A stretch of 64,000 nucleotides of DNA from Allopusillimonas lactea (GTDB lineage Bacteria; Pseudomonadota; Gammaproteobacteria; Burkholderiales; Burkholderiaceae_B): positions 372,001-436,000 of the forward strand of contig NZ_JAJJOZ010000003.1 in the NCBI RefSeq assembly GCF_021653995.1, read 5' to 3'. How positions within the stretch are numbered: the first letter of the stretch is position 1; every line of letters begins with the position of its first letter. Shown piece by piece: positions 28,603 to 37,122 of the stretch. The translations under genes and the position numbers were made by a program. The notes beneath the pieces were generated by a model that saw only the letters and a list, made by a program, of their open reading frames with translations, was not told where the DNA came from and ran no database searches.

Positions 28603-29421
28603 TTAGAAGGTGGCCAGACGGCTGTTGCTCATGTCGGTGATCAGCATATGGCCGGGCGCATGGGTGATGCTGAATGCGGGCCTGACCTGACTGATCACTG
28701 CCTGCGGCGTCACACCGCAAGCCCAGAAAACGGGGATTTCGCCGGCGCGGATCTGGACCGCGTCGCCGTAGTCGGGCTTGTTGATGTCGGCAATGCCAAT
28801 CAAGGCCGGGTCGCCGATATGCACGGGCGCGCCATGTACGGACGGAAAGCGGCTGGTGATCTGGATGGCGCGTATCGCGTCGGCCGCCTTGAACGGGCGC
28901 ATGGAGACCACCAGCGGGCCGCTCAGCGCCGGCGTGGATGCCGTGGGAATATTGGTGCGATACATGGGCACATTGCAGCCCTGGCTGATATGGCGTACAT
29001 CGATGCCATCGGCCAACAACGCTTCTTCGAACGAAAATGAACAACCGATCAGGAAGGATACCAAGTCGTCGCGCCAGACAGCGCGCAGGTCGGTGGGTTC
29101 GTTGGCGAGTTCGCCGTTGTGCCACACCCGGTAGCGCGGGATGTCGGTGCGGATATCGATATCGGCGCCAAGCGTGGGCAGATGCGGATCGCCCGGGGCG
29201 GACACAGCAAGCAGGGGACAGGGTTTGGGATTGCGCTGACAGAACAGCAGAAATTCATCTGCCAGCGCTTTGGGCAAAATCATGAGGTTGGCTTGCACGC
29301 ATCCTGGTGCTAGGCCGGCGGTTGGACCGGTGTAGTCGCCGCGCCGTATGGCGGCACGGGCCTGGGCTGCATGCGCAGCGAGCGCATGCAGGGGGTTGGC
29401 CTGGGGGGATGTGGCTGGCAT
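28603..29421 (-). CDS. DUF1445 putative hydro-lyase / D-glutamate cyclase-like protein
   Basis: A 272-residue protein of the YcsI/DUF1445 family, recognised by RRGDYTGPTAGLAPGCVQANL near the N terminus, FLIGCSFSFEEAL in the centre and the late VFWACGVTPQAVI and ITHAPGHMLITD. Mammalian D-glutamate cyclase, which opens 5-oxo-D-proline to D-glutamate, carries this domain; most bacterial members have no assigned reaction. The ATG at 29421 has GAGGTG upstream. It is the first gene before dctP in the catabolic set. Confidence 0.85.
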   Translation of the reverse strand: MPATSPQANPLHALAAHAAQARAAIRRGDYTGPTAGLAPGCVQANLMILPKALADEFLLFCQRNPKPCPLLAVSAPGDPHLPTLGADIDIRTDIPRYRVWHNGELANEPTDLRAVWRDDLVSFLIGCSFSFEEALLADGIDVRHISQGCNVPMYRTNIPTASTPALSGPLVVSMRPFKAADAIRAIQITSRFPSVHGAPVHIGDPALIGIADINKPDYGDAVQIRAGEIPVFWACGVTPQAVISQVRPAFSITHAPGHMLITDMSNSRLATF

Positions 29422-29498
29422 AGCGTCACCTCGCAAAGTGCACAGCACTGATTGTGGCAGGTGCGATCGCGCTGATCTGCCGGCTAAGCGGTGTTGGC

Positions 29499-29550
29499 GA
29501 TCAGTGGACCAGCATGTGTGATCAGTGCATGGAATCTAGTGTGATTCCAT
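29499..29550. promoter_or_regulatory. candidate operator before the DUF1445-TRAP operon
   Basis: The 196-base gap between the LysR gene and DUF1445 contains a perfect inverted repeat ATGGAATC-N6-GATTCCAT (29529-29550). It also contains GATCAGTG twice, at 29499-29506 and 29520-29527, 21 bp apart (two turns). The layout fits a regulator site about 110 bases upstream of the DUF1445 start. Binding by the adjacent LysR protein is an inference. Confidence 0.55.
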
Positions 29551-29617
29551 CGCATCCCGCCATGCTTGTCCAATTGTAAGTTCTCATGTGGGGTGATAGG
29601 GTTGGCTTATATCCGTG

Positions 29618-30514
29618 TTAACCCTTGTTGCTCGCCATCTTGCGGGCAATGCGCTGCGCCACCATGGCAACGGTGCGTACCGTCCGGCTATCGGGCGTGT
29701 CTACCCAACAGGCATAAAAGCCCAGCGGCGCCGGCGTGCGGTCCACGTCCAGCACGCAGAGCTTGCCTTCCTCGATGAGCTCTTCTACCACTGCCGGGGC
29801 AATCACGCTGGGCCCAATGCCGCGTCGTGTCATGTACACAATGGTGCTCAGCGATGCCGTGCCATACAACCGGGGCGATTTCACCCCTGCCTCCAGCAGC
29901 AGCGCCTTCGCCGACTGATAGGGAAGGCTGACGGACGGATAGGTGATGATGGGGTATTTGCCCAGTTCCGACACCCGGACGCGCCGGCCATGCATCTTCA
30001 GGCCCGGGCTGGCGACCCAGGCCAGCGCATAGTCGCACAGGTGCAGGTCGCGTTCGCGTGGATCCTGTGTCGGGCCAACAATAAAGGCCAAGTCGATCTG
30101 ATGCGATGCGAGCTGGTTGCGCAGCGCGTGCGTGGTGTCCACTTGCAGGTCTACGGTGAGCGCCGGGTACTTATGGTGCAACGCGTCGATAAAATGCGGC
30201 AGCCAGGTATGCACCAGCGTTTCTGAGCTGCCCAGCCGCAGGGTGCCGCGCACTGTGTCGCGCGTTTGTGCCACTTTCAGCATTTCATTGCGCAGCTCCA
30301 GCATGCGCTGGGCATGCGACAACAGTTCCTGGCCCTTTTCAGTGAGCTTTATCCCACGCGCACTGCGTTCAAACAGGCGCACCCCCATTTCGGTTTCGAG
30401 CCCCGCGATGCGCTGTGAGATCGTAGGCTGCGTCGTATGCAGCTTCTCGGCGGCGGCACGGAAGCTACCTAATTCCGCAACCCATACAAAGGCGTATATC
30501 TGTTTGAAATCCAT
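29618..30514 (-). CDS. LysR-type transcriptional regulator
   Basis: A 298-residue regulator. The N-terminal winged helix-turn-helix reads MDFKQIYAFVWVAELGSFRAAAEKL then TTQPTISQRIAGLETEMGVRLFER. The remaining 200 residues form the two-lobed effector domain. The ATG at 30514 gives the standard LTTR start. It is unusual for this family that the gene is not divergent from its presumed target: it lies upstream of DUF1445-dctPQM-DUF2848-amidase in the same direction. It probably responds to the operon's substrate. Confidence 0.93.
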   Translation of the reverse strand: MDFKQIYAFVWVAELGSFRAAAEKLHTTQPTISQRIAGLETEMGVRLFERSARGIKLTEKGQELLSHAQRMLELRNEMLKVAQTRDTVRGTLRLGSSETLVHTWLPHFIDALHHKYPALTVDLQVDTTHALRNQLASHQIDLAFIVGPTQDPRERDLHLCDYALAWVASPGLKMHGRRVRVSELGKYPIITYPSVSLPYQSAKALLLEAGVKSPRLYGTASLSTIVYMTRRGIGPSVIAPAVVEELIEEGKLCVLDVDRTPAPLGFYACWVDTPDSRTVRTVAMVAQRIARKMASNKG

Positions 30515-30683
30515 GTGGCCTTGGCGCCTCATGGGCGCCTGATCATCGCCAGCCAGTGCCGACGGTACAGCGATGGTAGCGCCCCCGGCCTTGGGCCGCC
30601 AGCCGGGCAGGCGGCAAATGTGTGATCGCGGGCTGGCGATCACGCTGCGATCGTGCATCGGATGATCGCAGGCGCCGCGCGCC

Positions 30684-33600
30684 TCACGCGTGCCGCAGAT
30701 GTTCTCGAGCCCGTCCCGCAGCGCCGCCCTGCGCTTGCGCGGCGGCTTGCAGTCGCGCCAGACAGGCGCGCGCGGCGCCTTCCTTGATGTGCCCGAAGCC
30801 GCGCACACCCTGGGGCAGCGATGCCAGATCCAGCGCCTCGGCATAGCTGGCCTGATTCAGGTTGGCAAGCGTGGCTTGCATGGCGGCCTGGTAGTCCCGG
30901 ATCAACTGCCGTTCCAGTCGCCGTTCGTCGGTATGGCCGAAGGGATCAAACCACGTGCCGCGCAGCGCTTTGCAGCGCGCCAACAGGCGGAATACCGCTT
31001 CCGTAGCCGGGCCTAGGGTGATCTTGCGCGGGTGCCCGGTGTGTGGGTCGCGGCGGGCCAGCAGCGGCGGCGCCAGGTGAAAGCGCAAGGTGTAGTCGCC
31101 CTCGAAAGCTTCGGCCAGTGCACGGCGAAAGCTGCCATCGGTATAGAGCCTGGCGACTTCGTATTCATCTTTGTACGCCATCAGTTTGTACAGCGAGTGC
31201 GCAACGGCCAGCGCCAGACGGGGGCGTGCGCCAGGGTATATCGACTGTTCGGCACGCTGGGCCTGGTCGACAAACGCCGTGTATGCATGCGCATAGGCGG
31301 CATTCTGGTACGCGGTCAATGCTTGGGCATAGCGGCTAGTAACCGTCGCAAGCGATTCGGGCCGATGCACGACGATGGTTTGCTCGCGCACTGGCGCCGC
31401 TTGGCCCAACGCATCGGGCCGTGCTGCCGCCAGGCGTCCCAACTCGAACGCTTTCAGGTTGGCGTCGACCGCCGTGCCATTGAGGGTAATCGCCCGCCTC
31501 AGCGCGGCGCGGCCAACGGGCAGCGCACCGCGCTGCCAGGCGTGGCCCAGCATCATCATATTGGCCAGAATGGCGTCGCCCAGCAAGTGGGTGGCGAGCG
31601 TATGTGCGTCGAGCAAGGCATCGTCGCCGCATCCCGTAACCGCGCGCAAGGTATCGATCAATCCTTGCGGGCTTTGCGGCGCCTGAGGGTCATGCAGAAA
31701 CTCGGCGGTGGGGGCCAGCCAAGTGTTGAGCGCCACTTGGGTACCGGAAGGCCTGAGCGCCCGTAGTGCGTCAGGCCGGCAGGCGGCGACGGGGTCGCAC
31801 AATATGGCCACATCTGCCTGGCCGGCACCGATGCGTACCGCCCCAGGTGCGCGCGCGCCAGTGCCGATGCGCACATGGCTAATGACGGTGCCGCCTTTTT
31901 GCGCCAGCCCTGTGATATCGAGCAACGATACGGCGCAACCTTCCAGGTGTGCTGCCATGGCCAGGATTGCACTGATCGTGGTGACGCCTGTGCCGCCTAT
32001 GCCCGCGATCAGTACATTGCAGACGCGATCGCGGGCATGCCGCGCCGGCTCGGGCAGCGCGTGTGCCCAGGCCTGCAGCTGCGTCATATCGGTTTCGAGA
32101 TCGCGTGCGGTATGGCGCGGCGTGCCGCCGATCACGGACACGAAGCTGGGACAGAAACCCTTCACACAGGAGTAGTCTTTATTGCAGCTGGATTGGTCGA
32201 TGGCGCGCTTGCGGCCGAAAGGTGTTTCGACCGGCACCAGCGACAGGCAGTTCGATTGCGTGCCGCAGTCGCCGCAGCCTTCGCACACCGCCGTGTTGAT
32301 GAACAGCCGCCGCGGGGGTTCGGCCATTGTTTTCTTCTTGCGGCGCCGTCTTTTCTCGGCCGCACAGACTTGGTCATGGATGAGAATGGTCACCCCATCT
32401 TCCTCGCGCAGCGCCCGCTGCAACTCGTCCAGTGCTTCGCGCGGATGCACGGTGACGCCGGCTGGTAGCGCCATGTGGCGATAGCGCGCTGTATCGTCGG
32501 TGGTGATCACGACGCGCTTCACGCCTTCGCCGAGAAGTTGTTGGCAGATGCCGGGCACCGAGATGGGGCCATCGACCGGTTGGCCGCCTGTCATTGCCAC
32601 CGCATCATTGAAGAGTATCTTATAAGTGATGCGGGCTCGGGCCGCGACGGCCTGGCGGATTGCCAGGTAGCCGGAATGAAAATAGGTTCCTTCGCCCATA
32701 TTCTGGAATACGTGCGGCATGCGGGTATAGCCCGAAAGCCCGATCCAGTCCGCGCCCTCGCCGCCCATCTGCGTCAGGCCGGCGGTATTGCGATCCATCC
32801 AGGTGGCCATGTAATGGCAACCCACGCCGGCGAGCGCCTGGCTGCCTTCGGGCACCCGTGTGGAGGTGCTGTGCGGACAGCCGGAACAGAAATAGGGGCG
32901 GCGCGTCAGGTTTGCACCAGCCAAGGCGAGCGCGGAGGGTGTGTCGCGCGGCTCGGCGGCAGGCGTAGCGCGAACTGGCTTCAGGCCTACGGGCATGGGG
33001 CGTTGGCGGCCCGCCCACTCTGTCTTCATCGCTGCCGGCATCATGTCAGCGACAGGCTGCAGCGCAGCCAGGGCAGCGGTCATGGCCGGATCAACACTGG
33101 CCAGCCAGCGTGCCAAGGCATCGCCCACCAGGTCTGGGTTCAGTTGCCCCGTGCGCGGCAGCAGCGGCGCGCGCTCCAGTCCGTATTCGCCGCAAACGGT
33201 GGGGCGGTGCGTGGTGTTGTACAGGATGTCCTTGATCTGGCTTTCGATCACCGTCCCTTTTTCTTCAACGACGAGGATGTGTTTCAAGTCCTGTGCAAAG
33301 GCCAGCAGGCCTTCTTGTTCCAGCGGCCAACTCAAGCCTACTTTGTAGTGGCGCAGCGTGGGTAGGGCGACGTCAGGGTGGCGCGCCCGCCATGTGTCCA
33401 GCGCGTCCTCGACGTCAAGAAAGGCCTTGCCGGTGGACACAATCCCCAGCGTCGCGTGTGGCGCCGGCCGCGCCAAGCGATCCAGGCTGTGGTGGCGCGC
33501 AAATGTGTGCACTGCCTCGATGCGCCGCGCCATGCGCAGTTCAATTTCCGGTGTCAGGAACTCGCGGGCGCTGTAGGGGGTGGCCCCGCGATAGGGGTCG

Positions 33601-34340
33601 TCCCCGGGGACGCTGAAGTCAGGGATTGGCCGCAGTTCAAAGGCACGTCCGCTTTCCACGGTTTCGGTGATGGCTTTGAAGGCAACCCAGGCGCCGCTGT
33701 AGCGAGACAGCGCCCAGCCCCAGCGGCCGAACAGCTCGTATTCTTCAACCGATGCGGGGTTGACGATAGGGATGCGCCAACCGATCAGTGACGCTTCACT
33801 GGCATGCGGGATGGAGGATGAGGCCGCCGTATGATCATCGCCGACCACCATCAGAACGCCGCCTTGCGCGGACGCCCCGGCAGCATTGCCGTGGTGGACT
33901 GCGTCGCCCGAGCGGTCCAGGCCAGGCCCCTTGCCGTACCAGAGCGCAAAGACGCCATCGACACTGCGCTGTGTGTGCGTGCCGGCCTGCTGCGTGCCCA
34001 TGACCATGGTAGCGCCCAGATCTTCGTTGATCGCAGGCAAGAAGCGGATATCGTGCGCTTGCAGCAGATGCTGCGCGTGCCACATCGCTAAGTCCACTCC
34101 GCCCAGCGGAGAACCGCGATAGCCGGTGATGAAACCAGCAGTATTCAACCCGGCGGCGCGATCCGCCTCGCGCTGGGTCAGCAGCATGCGCACCAGCGCT
34201 TGTATGCCGGTCAGGAAGATCCTGCCTTGGCGGGCCGTGAGGTTTTCCTGCAGAGTGTAGTCCGCGGGCAGCCGTTCAGCTTCCACCGAATGGGGGATGA
34301 GCGCCGGCCGCTGATCTGCCTGCTTTTGTGTCAGGATCAT
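30684..34340 (-). CDS. indolepyruvate ferredoxin oxidoreductase family protein (IorA-IorB fusion)
   Basis: A 1218-residue enzyme that should convert 2-oxo acids (indolepyruvate, phenylpyruvate or branched-chain types) to acyl-CoA with ferredoxin-type electron transfer. It combines an N-terminal TPP-oxidoreductase part (AALNTAGFITGYRGSPLGG), a TPP-binding region near GEGADWIGLSGY, an iron-sulfur region with CEGCGDC and further cysteines (about residues 680-735) and a C-terminal gamma-type domain starting NVLIAGIGGTGVTT. The ATG at 34340 has GGAGG 6 bases upstream; another ATG at 34352 overlaps it. Divergent from an Lrp gene. Confidence 0.92.
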   Translation of the reverse strand: MILTQKQADQRPALIPHSVEAERLPADYTLQENLTARQGRIFLTGIQALVRMLLTQREADRAAGLNTAGFITGYRGSPLGGVDLAMWHAQHLLQAHDIRFLPAINEDLGATMVMGTQQAGTHTQRSVDGVFALWYGKGPGLDRSGDAVHHGNAAGASAQGGVLMVVGDDHTAASSSIPHASEASLIGWRIPIVNPASVEEYELFGRWGWALSRYSGAWVAFKAITETVESGRAFELRPIPDFSVPGDDPYRGATPYSAREFLTPEIELRMARRIEAVHTFARHHSLDRLARPAPHATLGIVSTGKAFLDVEDALDTWRARHPDVALPTLRHYKVGLSWPLEQEGLLAFAQDLKHILVVEEKGTVIESQIKDILYNTTHRPTVCGEYGLERAPLLPRTGQLNPDLVGDALARWLASVDPAMTAALAALQPVADMMPAAMKTEWAGRQRPMPVGLKPVRATPAAEPRDTPSALALAGANLTRRPYFCSGCPHSTSTRVPEGSQALAGVGCHYMATWMDRNTAGLTQMGGEGADWIGLSGYTRMPHVFQNMGEGTYFHSGYLAIRQAVAARARITYKILFNDAVAMTGGQPVDGPISVPGICQQLLGEGVKRVVITTDDTARYRHMALPAGVTVHPREALDELQRALREEDGVTILIHDQVCAAEKRRRRKKKTMAEPPRRLFINTAVCEGCGDCGTQSNCLSLVPVETPFGRKRAIDQSSCNKDYSCVKGFCPSFVSVIGGTPRHTARDLETDMTQLQAWAHALPEPARHARDRVCNVLIAGIGGTGVTTISAILAMAAHLEGCAVSLLDITGLAQKGGTVISHVRIGTGARAPGAVRIGAGQADVAILCDPVAACRPDALRALRPSGTQVALNTWLAPTAEFLHDPQAPQSPQGLIDTLRAVTGCGDDALLDAHTLATHLLGDAILANMMMLGHAWQRGALPVGRAALRRAITLNGTAVDANLKAFELGRLAAARPDALGQAAPVREQTIVVHRPESLATVTSRYAQALTAYQNAAYAHAYTAFVDQAQRAEQSIYPGARPRLALAVAHSLYKLMAYKDEYEVARLYTDGSFRRALAEAFEGDYTLRFHLAPPLLARRDPHTGHPRKITLGPATEAVFRLLARCKALRGTWFDPFGHTDERRLERQLIRDYQAAMQATLANLNQASYAEALDLASLPQGVRGFGHIKEGAARACLARLQAAAQAQGGAAGRAREHLRHA

Positions 34341-34422
34341 AGCTGCCTCCATGCTTCACTTCCATGATAGACAGCCGCAACTCATGTTTTGTTGCTTTTG
34401 GCAGGCGTAGAATCCCTAGTTA

Positions 34423-34440
34423 ACGAAAAGGATATTTCGT
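34423..34440. promoter_or_regulatory. inverted repeat upstream of the Lrp-type gene
   Basis: ACGAAA-AGGATA-TTTCGT is a perfect 6-bp inverted repeat with a 6-base spacer, ending 13 bases before the Lrp start codon, inside the 113-base region shared with the divergent oxidoreductase gene. Its size is compatible with an AsnC/Lrp-type dimer site. Confidence 0.45.
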
Positions 34441-34453
34441 CAGGAGACAAGCC

Positions 34454-34912
34454 ATGGATAGAACAGATATAAAAATCCTGGAATATCTGCAACAAGATGG
34501 GCGCGCATCGGCGCAGCAGGTATCAGAGCAGGTCGGGCTCTCCACCGCGCCGGTGTGGCGGCGCATCAAGGCATTGGAATCGGCCGGCGTAATACAGGGC
34601 TACTACGCCCACGTCGACCGTCGCAAGGCTGGCCTGCGCGGCTGTATGTTCACGCAGATCAGCCTCGAGCGGCATTCGTCCGAAGTAGTCGAGAATTTCG
34701 AGCGCACGGTGCGCGATGCGCCTGAAATTCTTGAATGCTACGCCGTCACAGGCGATGCGGATTACCTGCTGAAAGTTCTGGTACCCGATGCCGAAGCGTA
34801 CGACCGCTTTCTGCATCGGTTCCTCTTCAACCTGCCGGGCGTGCGCCAGACGCGCACCATCGTCGCGCTACGCGAGATCAAGCACGAAGTTCGGCTTCCT
34901 TTCCCGGCCTGA
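34454..34912 (+). CDS. Lrp/AsnC family transcriptional regulator
   Basis: A 152-residue protein with an N-terminal winged helix-turn-helix (MDRTDIKILEYLQQDGRASAQQVSEQVGLS..., about 1-60) and a C-terminal RAM ligand-binding domain (about 65-145) around CYAVTGDADYLLKVLVPD. Lrp-type proteins sense amino acids. Its divergent position next to the 2-oxo-acid oxidoreductase implies control of amino-acid breakdown. A GGAG ribosome site precedes the ATG. Confidence 0.95.
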   Translation: MDRTDIKILEYLQQDGRASAQQVSEQVGLSTAPVWRRIKALESAGVIQGYYAHVDRRKAGLRGCMFTQISLERHSSEVVENFERTVRDAPEILECYAVTGDADYLLKVLVPDAEAYDRFLHRFLFNLPGVRQTRTIVALREIKHEVRLPFPA

Positions 34913-35086
34913 ACAACAGGTGTAAGCGTGTGACACATGCCGCCTGGGGGCGTTCTCGGCGCGGGGTCACGAAGCGGTCTATGTCTATTGCGAGGGCCGT
35001 GTGTCGCTGTATTGCGGCGGGCGCCAGTGGTACGATTATTGCGCGGGCAGTGCCGTGCGCGGCCCGCATGATCGCGAGGACTACTC

Positions 35087-35584
35087 ATGCAACCAAAAGT
35101 ATTGCGCCAGCACACGATGCTGGCAGGCGTGGTTATGGCGGGCCTGTTGGCTGCCTGCACCGCGCCCATCAAAGAAAAGCCCAAAGAAGAGCCACCGGCC
35201 AAGCCTACGTGCGAGGCAGTGGCGCCGGGCGACCCGGCCGTCGGCAACTGGCTCAGTGTACGCCGCGAGAAAGGCGTACGCGGTGAGCTGCGCACCTTGT
35301 TTACCCTAAACGCCGACGGCACCATGGCCTACACCGAGCAAATCAAACGCAGCAACAACCCCTCGCACGGCTTGGCCGAAACAGGGTGCTGGCGGCATGA
35401 TGCCAACACGATCGTGCTGCGCACACTCGAGTCTAATGGCGCGGCGGTAGACCTCAACGACCCAATTTATACCAATCGATACGTCCTGGTGTCAGCCACA
35501 TCAGAAAAGCTAGAGCTGCGTGCCAGCGACGGTGTCAGGATTATGGCGCGCAAAATGTCGTCGGGCTATCGCCTGCCATTTTGA
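35087..35584 (+). CDS. hypothetical lipoprotein
   Basis: A 165-residue protein whose N terminus ends in the lipobox LLAAC (C22), so export and lipidation are likely. The mature part starts with a charged Pro/Lys linker (KEKPKEEPPAKP) and continues into a small domain with two cysteines (about 42 and 102) and a lipocalin-like or META-like pattern (GNWLSVRREKGVRGELRTLF, FTLNADGTMAYTE). I do not recognise a named family. It stands alone between the Lrp gene and convergent gltX. Confidence 0.75.
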   Translation: MQPKVLRQHTMLAGVVMAGLLAACTAPIKEKPKEEPPAKPTCEAVAPGDPAVGNWLSVRREKGVRGELRTLFTLNADGTMAYTEQIKRSNNPSHGLAETGCWRHDANTIVLRTLESNGAAVDLNDPIYTNRYVLVSATSEKLELRASDGVRIMARKMSSGYRLPF

Positions 35585-35613
35585 GCGCATTCGCGAGCAG
35601 CGTGATCATACAA

Positions 35614-35634
35614 GGTGGGCGTTTCGCGCCCACC
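35614..35634. terminator. hairpin between the lipoprotein gene and gltX
   Basis: GGTGGGCG (35614-35621), TTTCG loop, CGCCCACC (35627-35634). The two genes converge here with 60 bases between stops. There is no T-tract, so it is at best a weak bidirectional terminator. Confidence 0.5.
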
Positions 35635-35644
35635 CCTAAAGGCG

Positions 35645-37054
35645 TCAGGCTTTCGCCAGGCGCTCCAGCACGCGTTCGCGGCCCAGCAGGCTCAGCACGG
35701 CCCCAATGGCCGGTGTTTGTTTGCGGCCCGTGGCCAGTACACGGAGCGGGATCGCCAGTTTGGGCATCTTTACGCCGTGATCGGCCAGCATTTGTTTGAT
35801 CAGGGCGTCGAGCGCGGGCGCGGACCAATCCGGCAGGGCTTGCGCCCGTTGGCTGAAGTCGGCCAGCAGCACGTGCGCGGCATCATCCAGGGTTTCTGCC
35901 CGCAGCGCCTCGTCGGCTGGCTCATACGGGCCACAGAAGAGCATGGCACCCTCGGCAAGTTGGTTAAGTGTTTCGGCGCGGTCTTTCAGCAGCGCCATGA
36001 CAGCCGGCAAGTCTGCTGCGTCGGGGTCGCCGCCCAGCGTGCGGATGCGGGGCGCCACGCGAGCTGCCAAGTCATTGTCGCTGCTGTGCTTGATATAGTG
36101 GGCATTGACCCAATTGAGTTTTTTCGGATCCCACTGCGCCGCCGATTTTGTGAGGTTGCGCGTATCGAACCATTGCACCAACTGCTCGCGCGTGAACAAT
36201 TCGTCGTTGCCGTGGCTCCACCCCAGGCGGGCCAGGTAGTTGATCATGGCCTCGGGTAGATAGCCCTCGGTGTCATATTCCATCACGCTTACCGCGCCAT
36301 GGCGCTTTGACAGCTTCTCGCCATCGGGGCCCAGGATCATGGGCAGATGGCCGTATTCGGGCAGTTCGGCGCCCAGGGCGCGCAGGATATTGATTTGCCG
36401 GGGAGTGTTGTTGACGTGGTCGTCACCGCGCAGCACATGGGTGATGCGCATATCCCAGTCGTCGACCACCACACAGAAGTTGTAGGTAGGGGTGCCGTCG
36501 GGGCGCGCAATAATCAGGTCATCGAGTTCGCTGTTATCAAAACTGATGGGGCCCTTGATCATGTCGTTCCATGATGCGACGCCATCTTGCGGGTTGCGGA
36601 AACGCACCACAGGTTGGCGACCTTCGGGCACGGGGGGCAGCGTTTTGCCGGGTTCGGGCCGCCAGGTGCCGTCGTAGCGTGGTTTCAGGCCAGCCGCGCG
36701 CGCCTTCTCGCGCATGGCGTCTACTTCTTCGGGAGAGCTGTAGCAGTGGTAGGCGGTGCCGTCCCGCAACATGCCAGCAATCACCTCGCGGTAGCGGTCC
36801 ATCCGCTGCATCTGGTAAAACGGGCCTTCATCGGGCTGCATGCCCAGCCATTGCATGCCATCGAGTATGGCCTGGACGGCTTCGGGCGTGGAGCGCGCCA
36901 GATCGGTGTCTTCGATGCGCAGCACGAAGGTGCCCTTGTGGTGGCGGGCAAACGCCCACGAAAACAGCGCCGTGCGGGCGCCGCCAAGGTGCAGGTAGCC
37001 GGTGGGCGACGGCGCGAAGCGCGTGCGGACCGGTGAATGTGTCGACGTAGTCAT
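35645..37054 (-). CDS. gltX: glutamyl-tRNA synthetase
   Basis: GltX charges tRNA-Glu and supplies the C5 pathway of tetrapyrrole synthesis. The 469-residue class I synthetase has the HIGH-equivalent in SPTGYLHLGGARTALF (about 16-31) and the KMSKS-equivalent GEKLSKRHGAV (about 250). The C-terminal half is the anticodon-binding cage. Start MTTSTHSPVRTRFAPSPTG at 37054. It stands as a single gene divergent from the Pat-like protein. Confidence 0.97.
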   Translation of the reverse strand: MTTSTHSPVRTRFAPSPTGYLHLGGARTALFSWAFARHHKGTFVLRIEDTDLARSTPEAVQAILDGMQWLGMQPDEGPFYQMQRMDRYREVIAGMLRDGTAYHCYSSPEEVDAMREKARAAGLKPRYDGTWRPEPGKTLPPVPEGRQPVVRFRNPQDGVASWNDMIKGPISFDNSELDDLIIARPDGTPTYNFCVVVDDWDMRITHVLRGDDHVNNTPRQINILRALGAELPEYGHLPMILGPDGEKLSKRHGAVSVMEYDTEGYLPEAMINYLARLGWSHGNDELFTREQLVQWFDTRNLTKSAAQWDPKKLNWVNAHYIKHSSDNDLAARVAPRIRTLGGDPDAADLPAVMALLKDRAETLNQLAEGAMLFCGPYEPADEALRAETLDDAAHVLLADFSQRAQALPDWSAPALDALIKQMLADHGVKMPKLAIPLRVLATGRKQTPAIGAVLSLLGRERVLERLAKA

Positions 37055-37122
37055 AATTACTTGTATGGCTTAAGCAAGGCTATATTTTAGAGTACGCATA
37101 AATTCCCACAGGAGGCGGCTTC

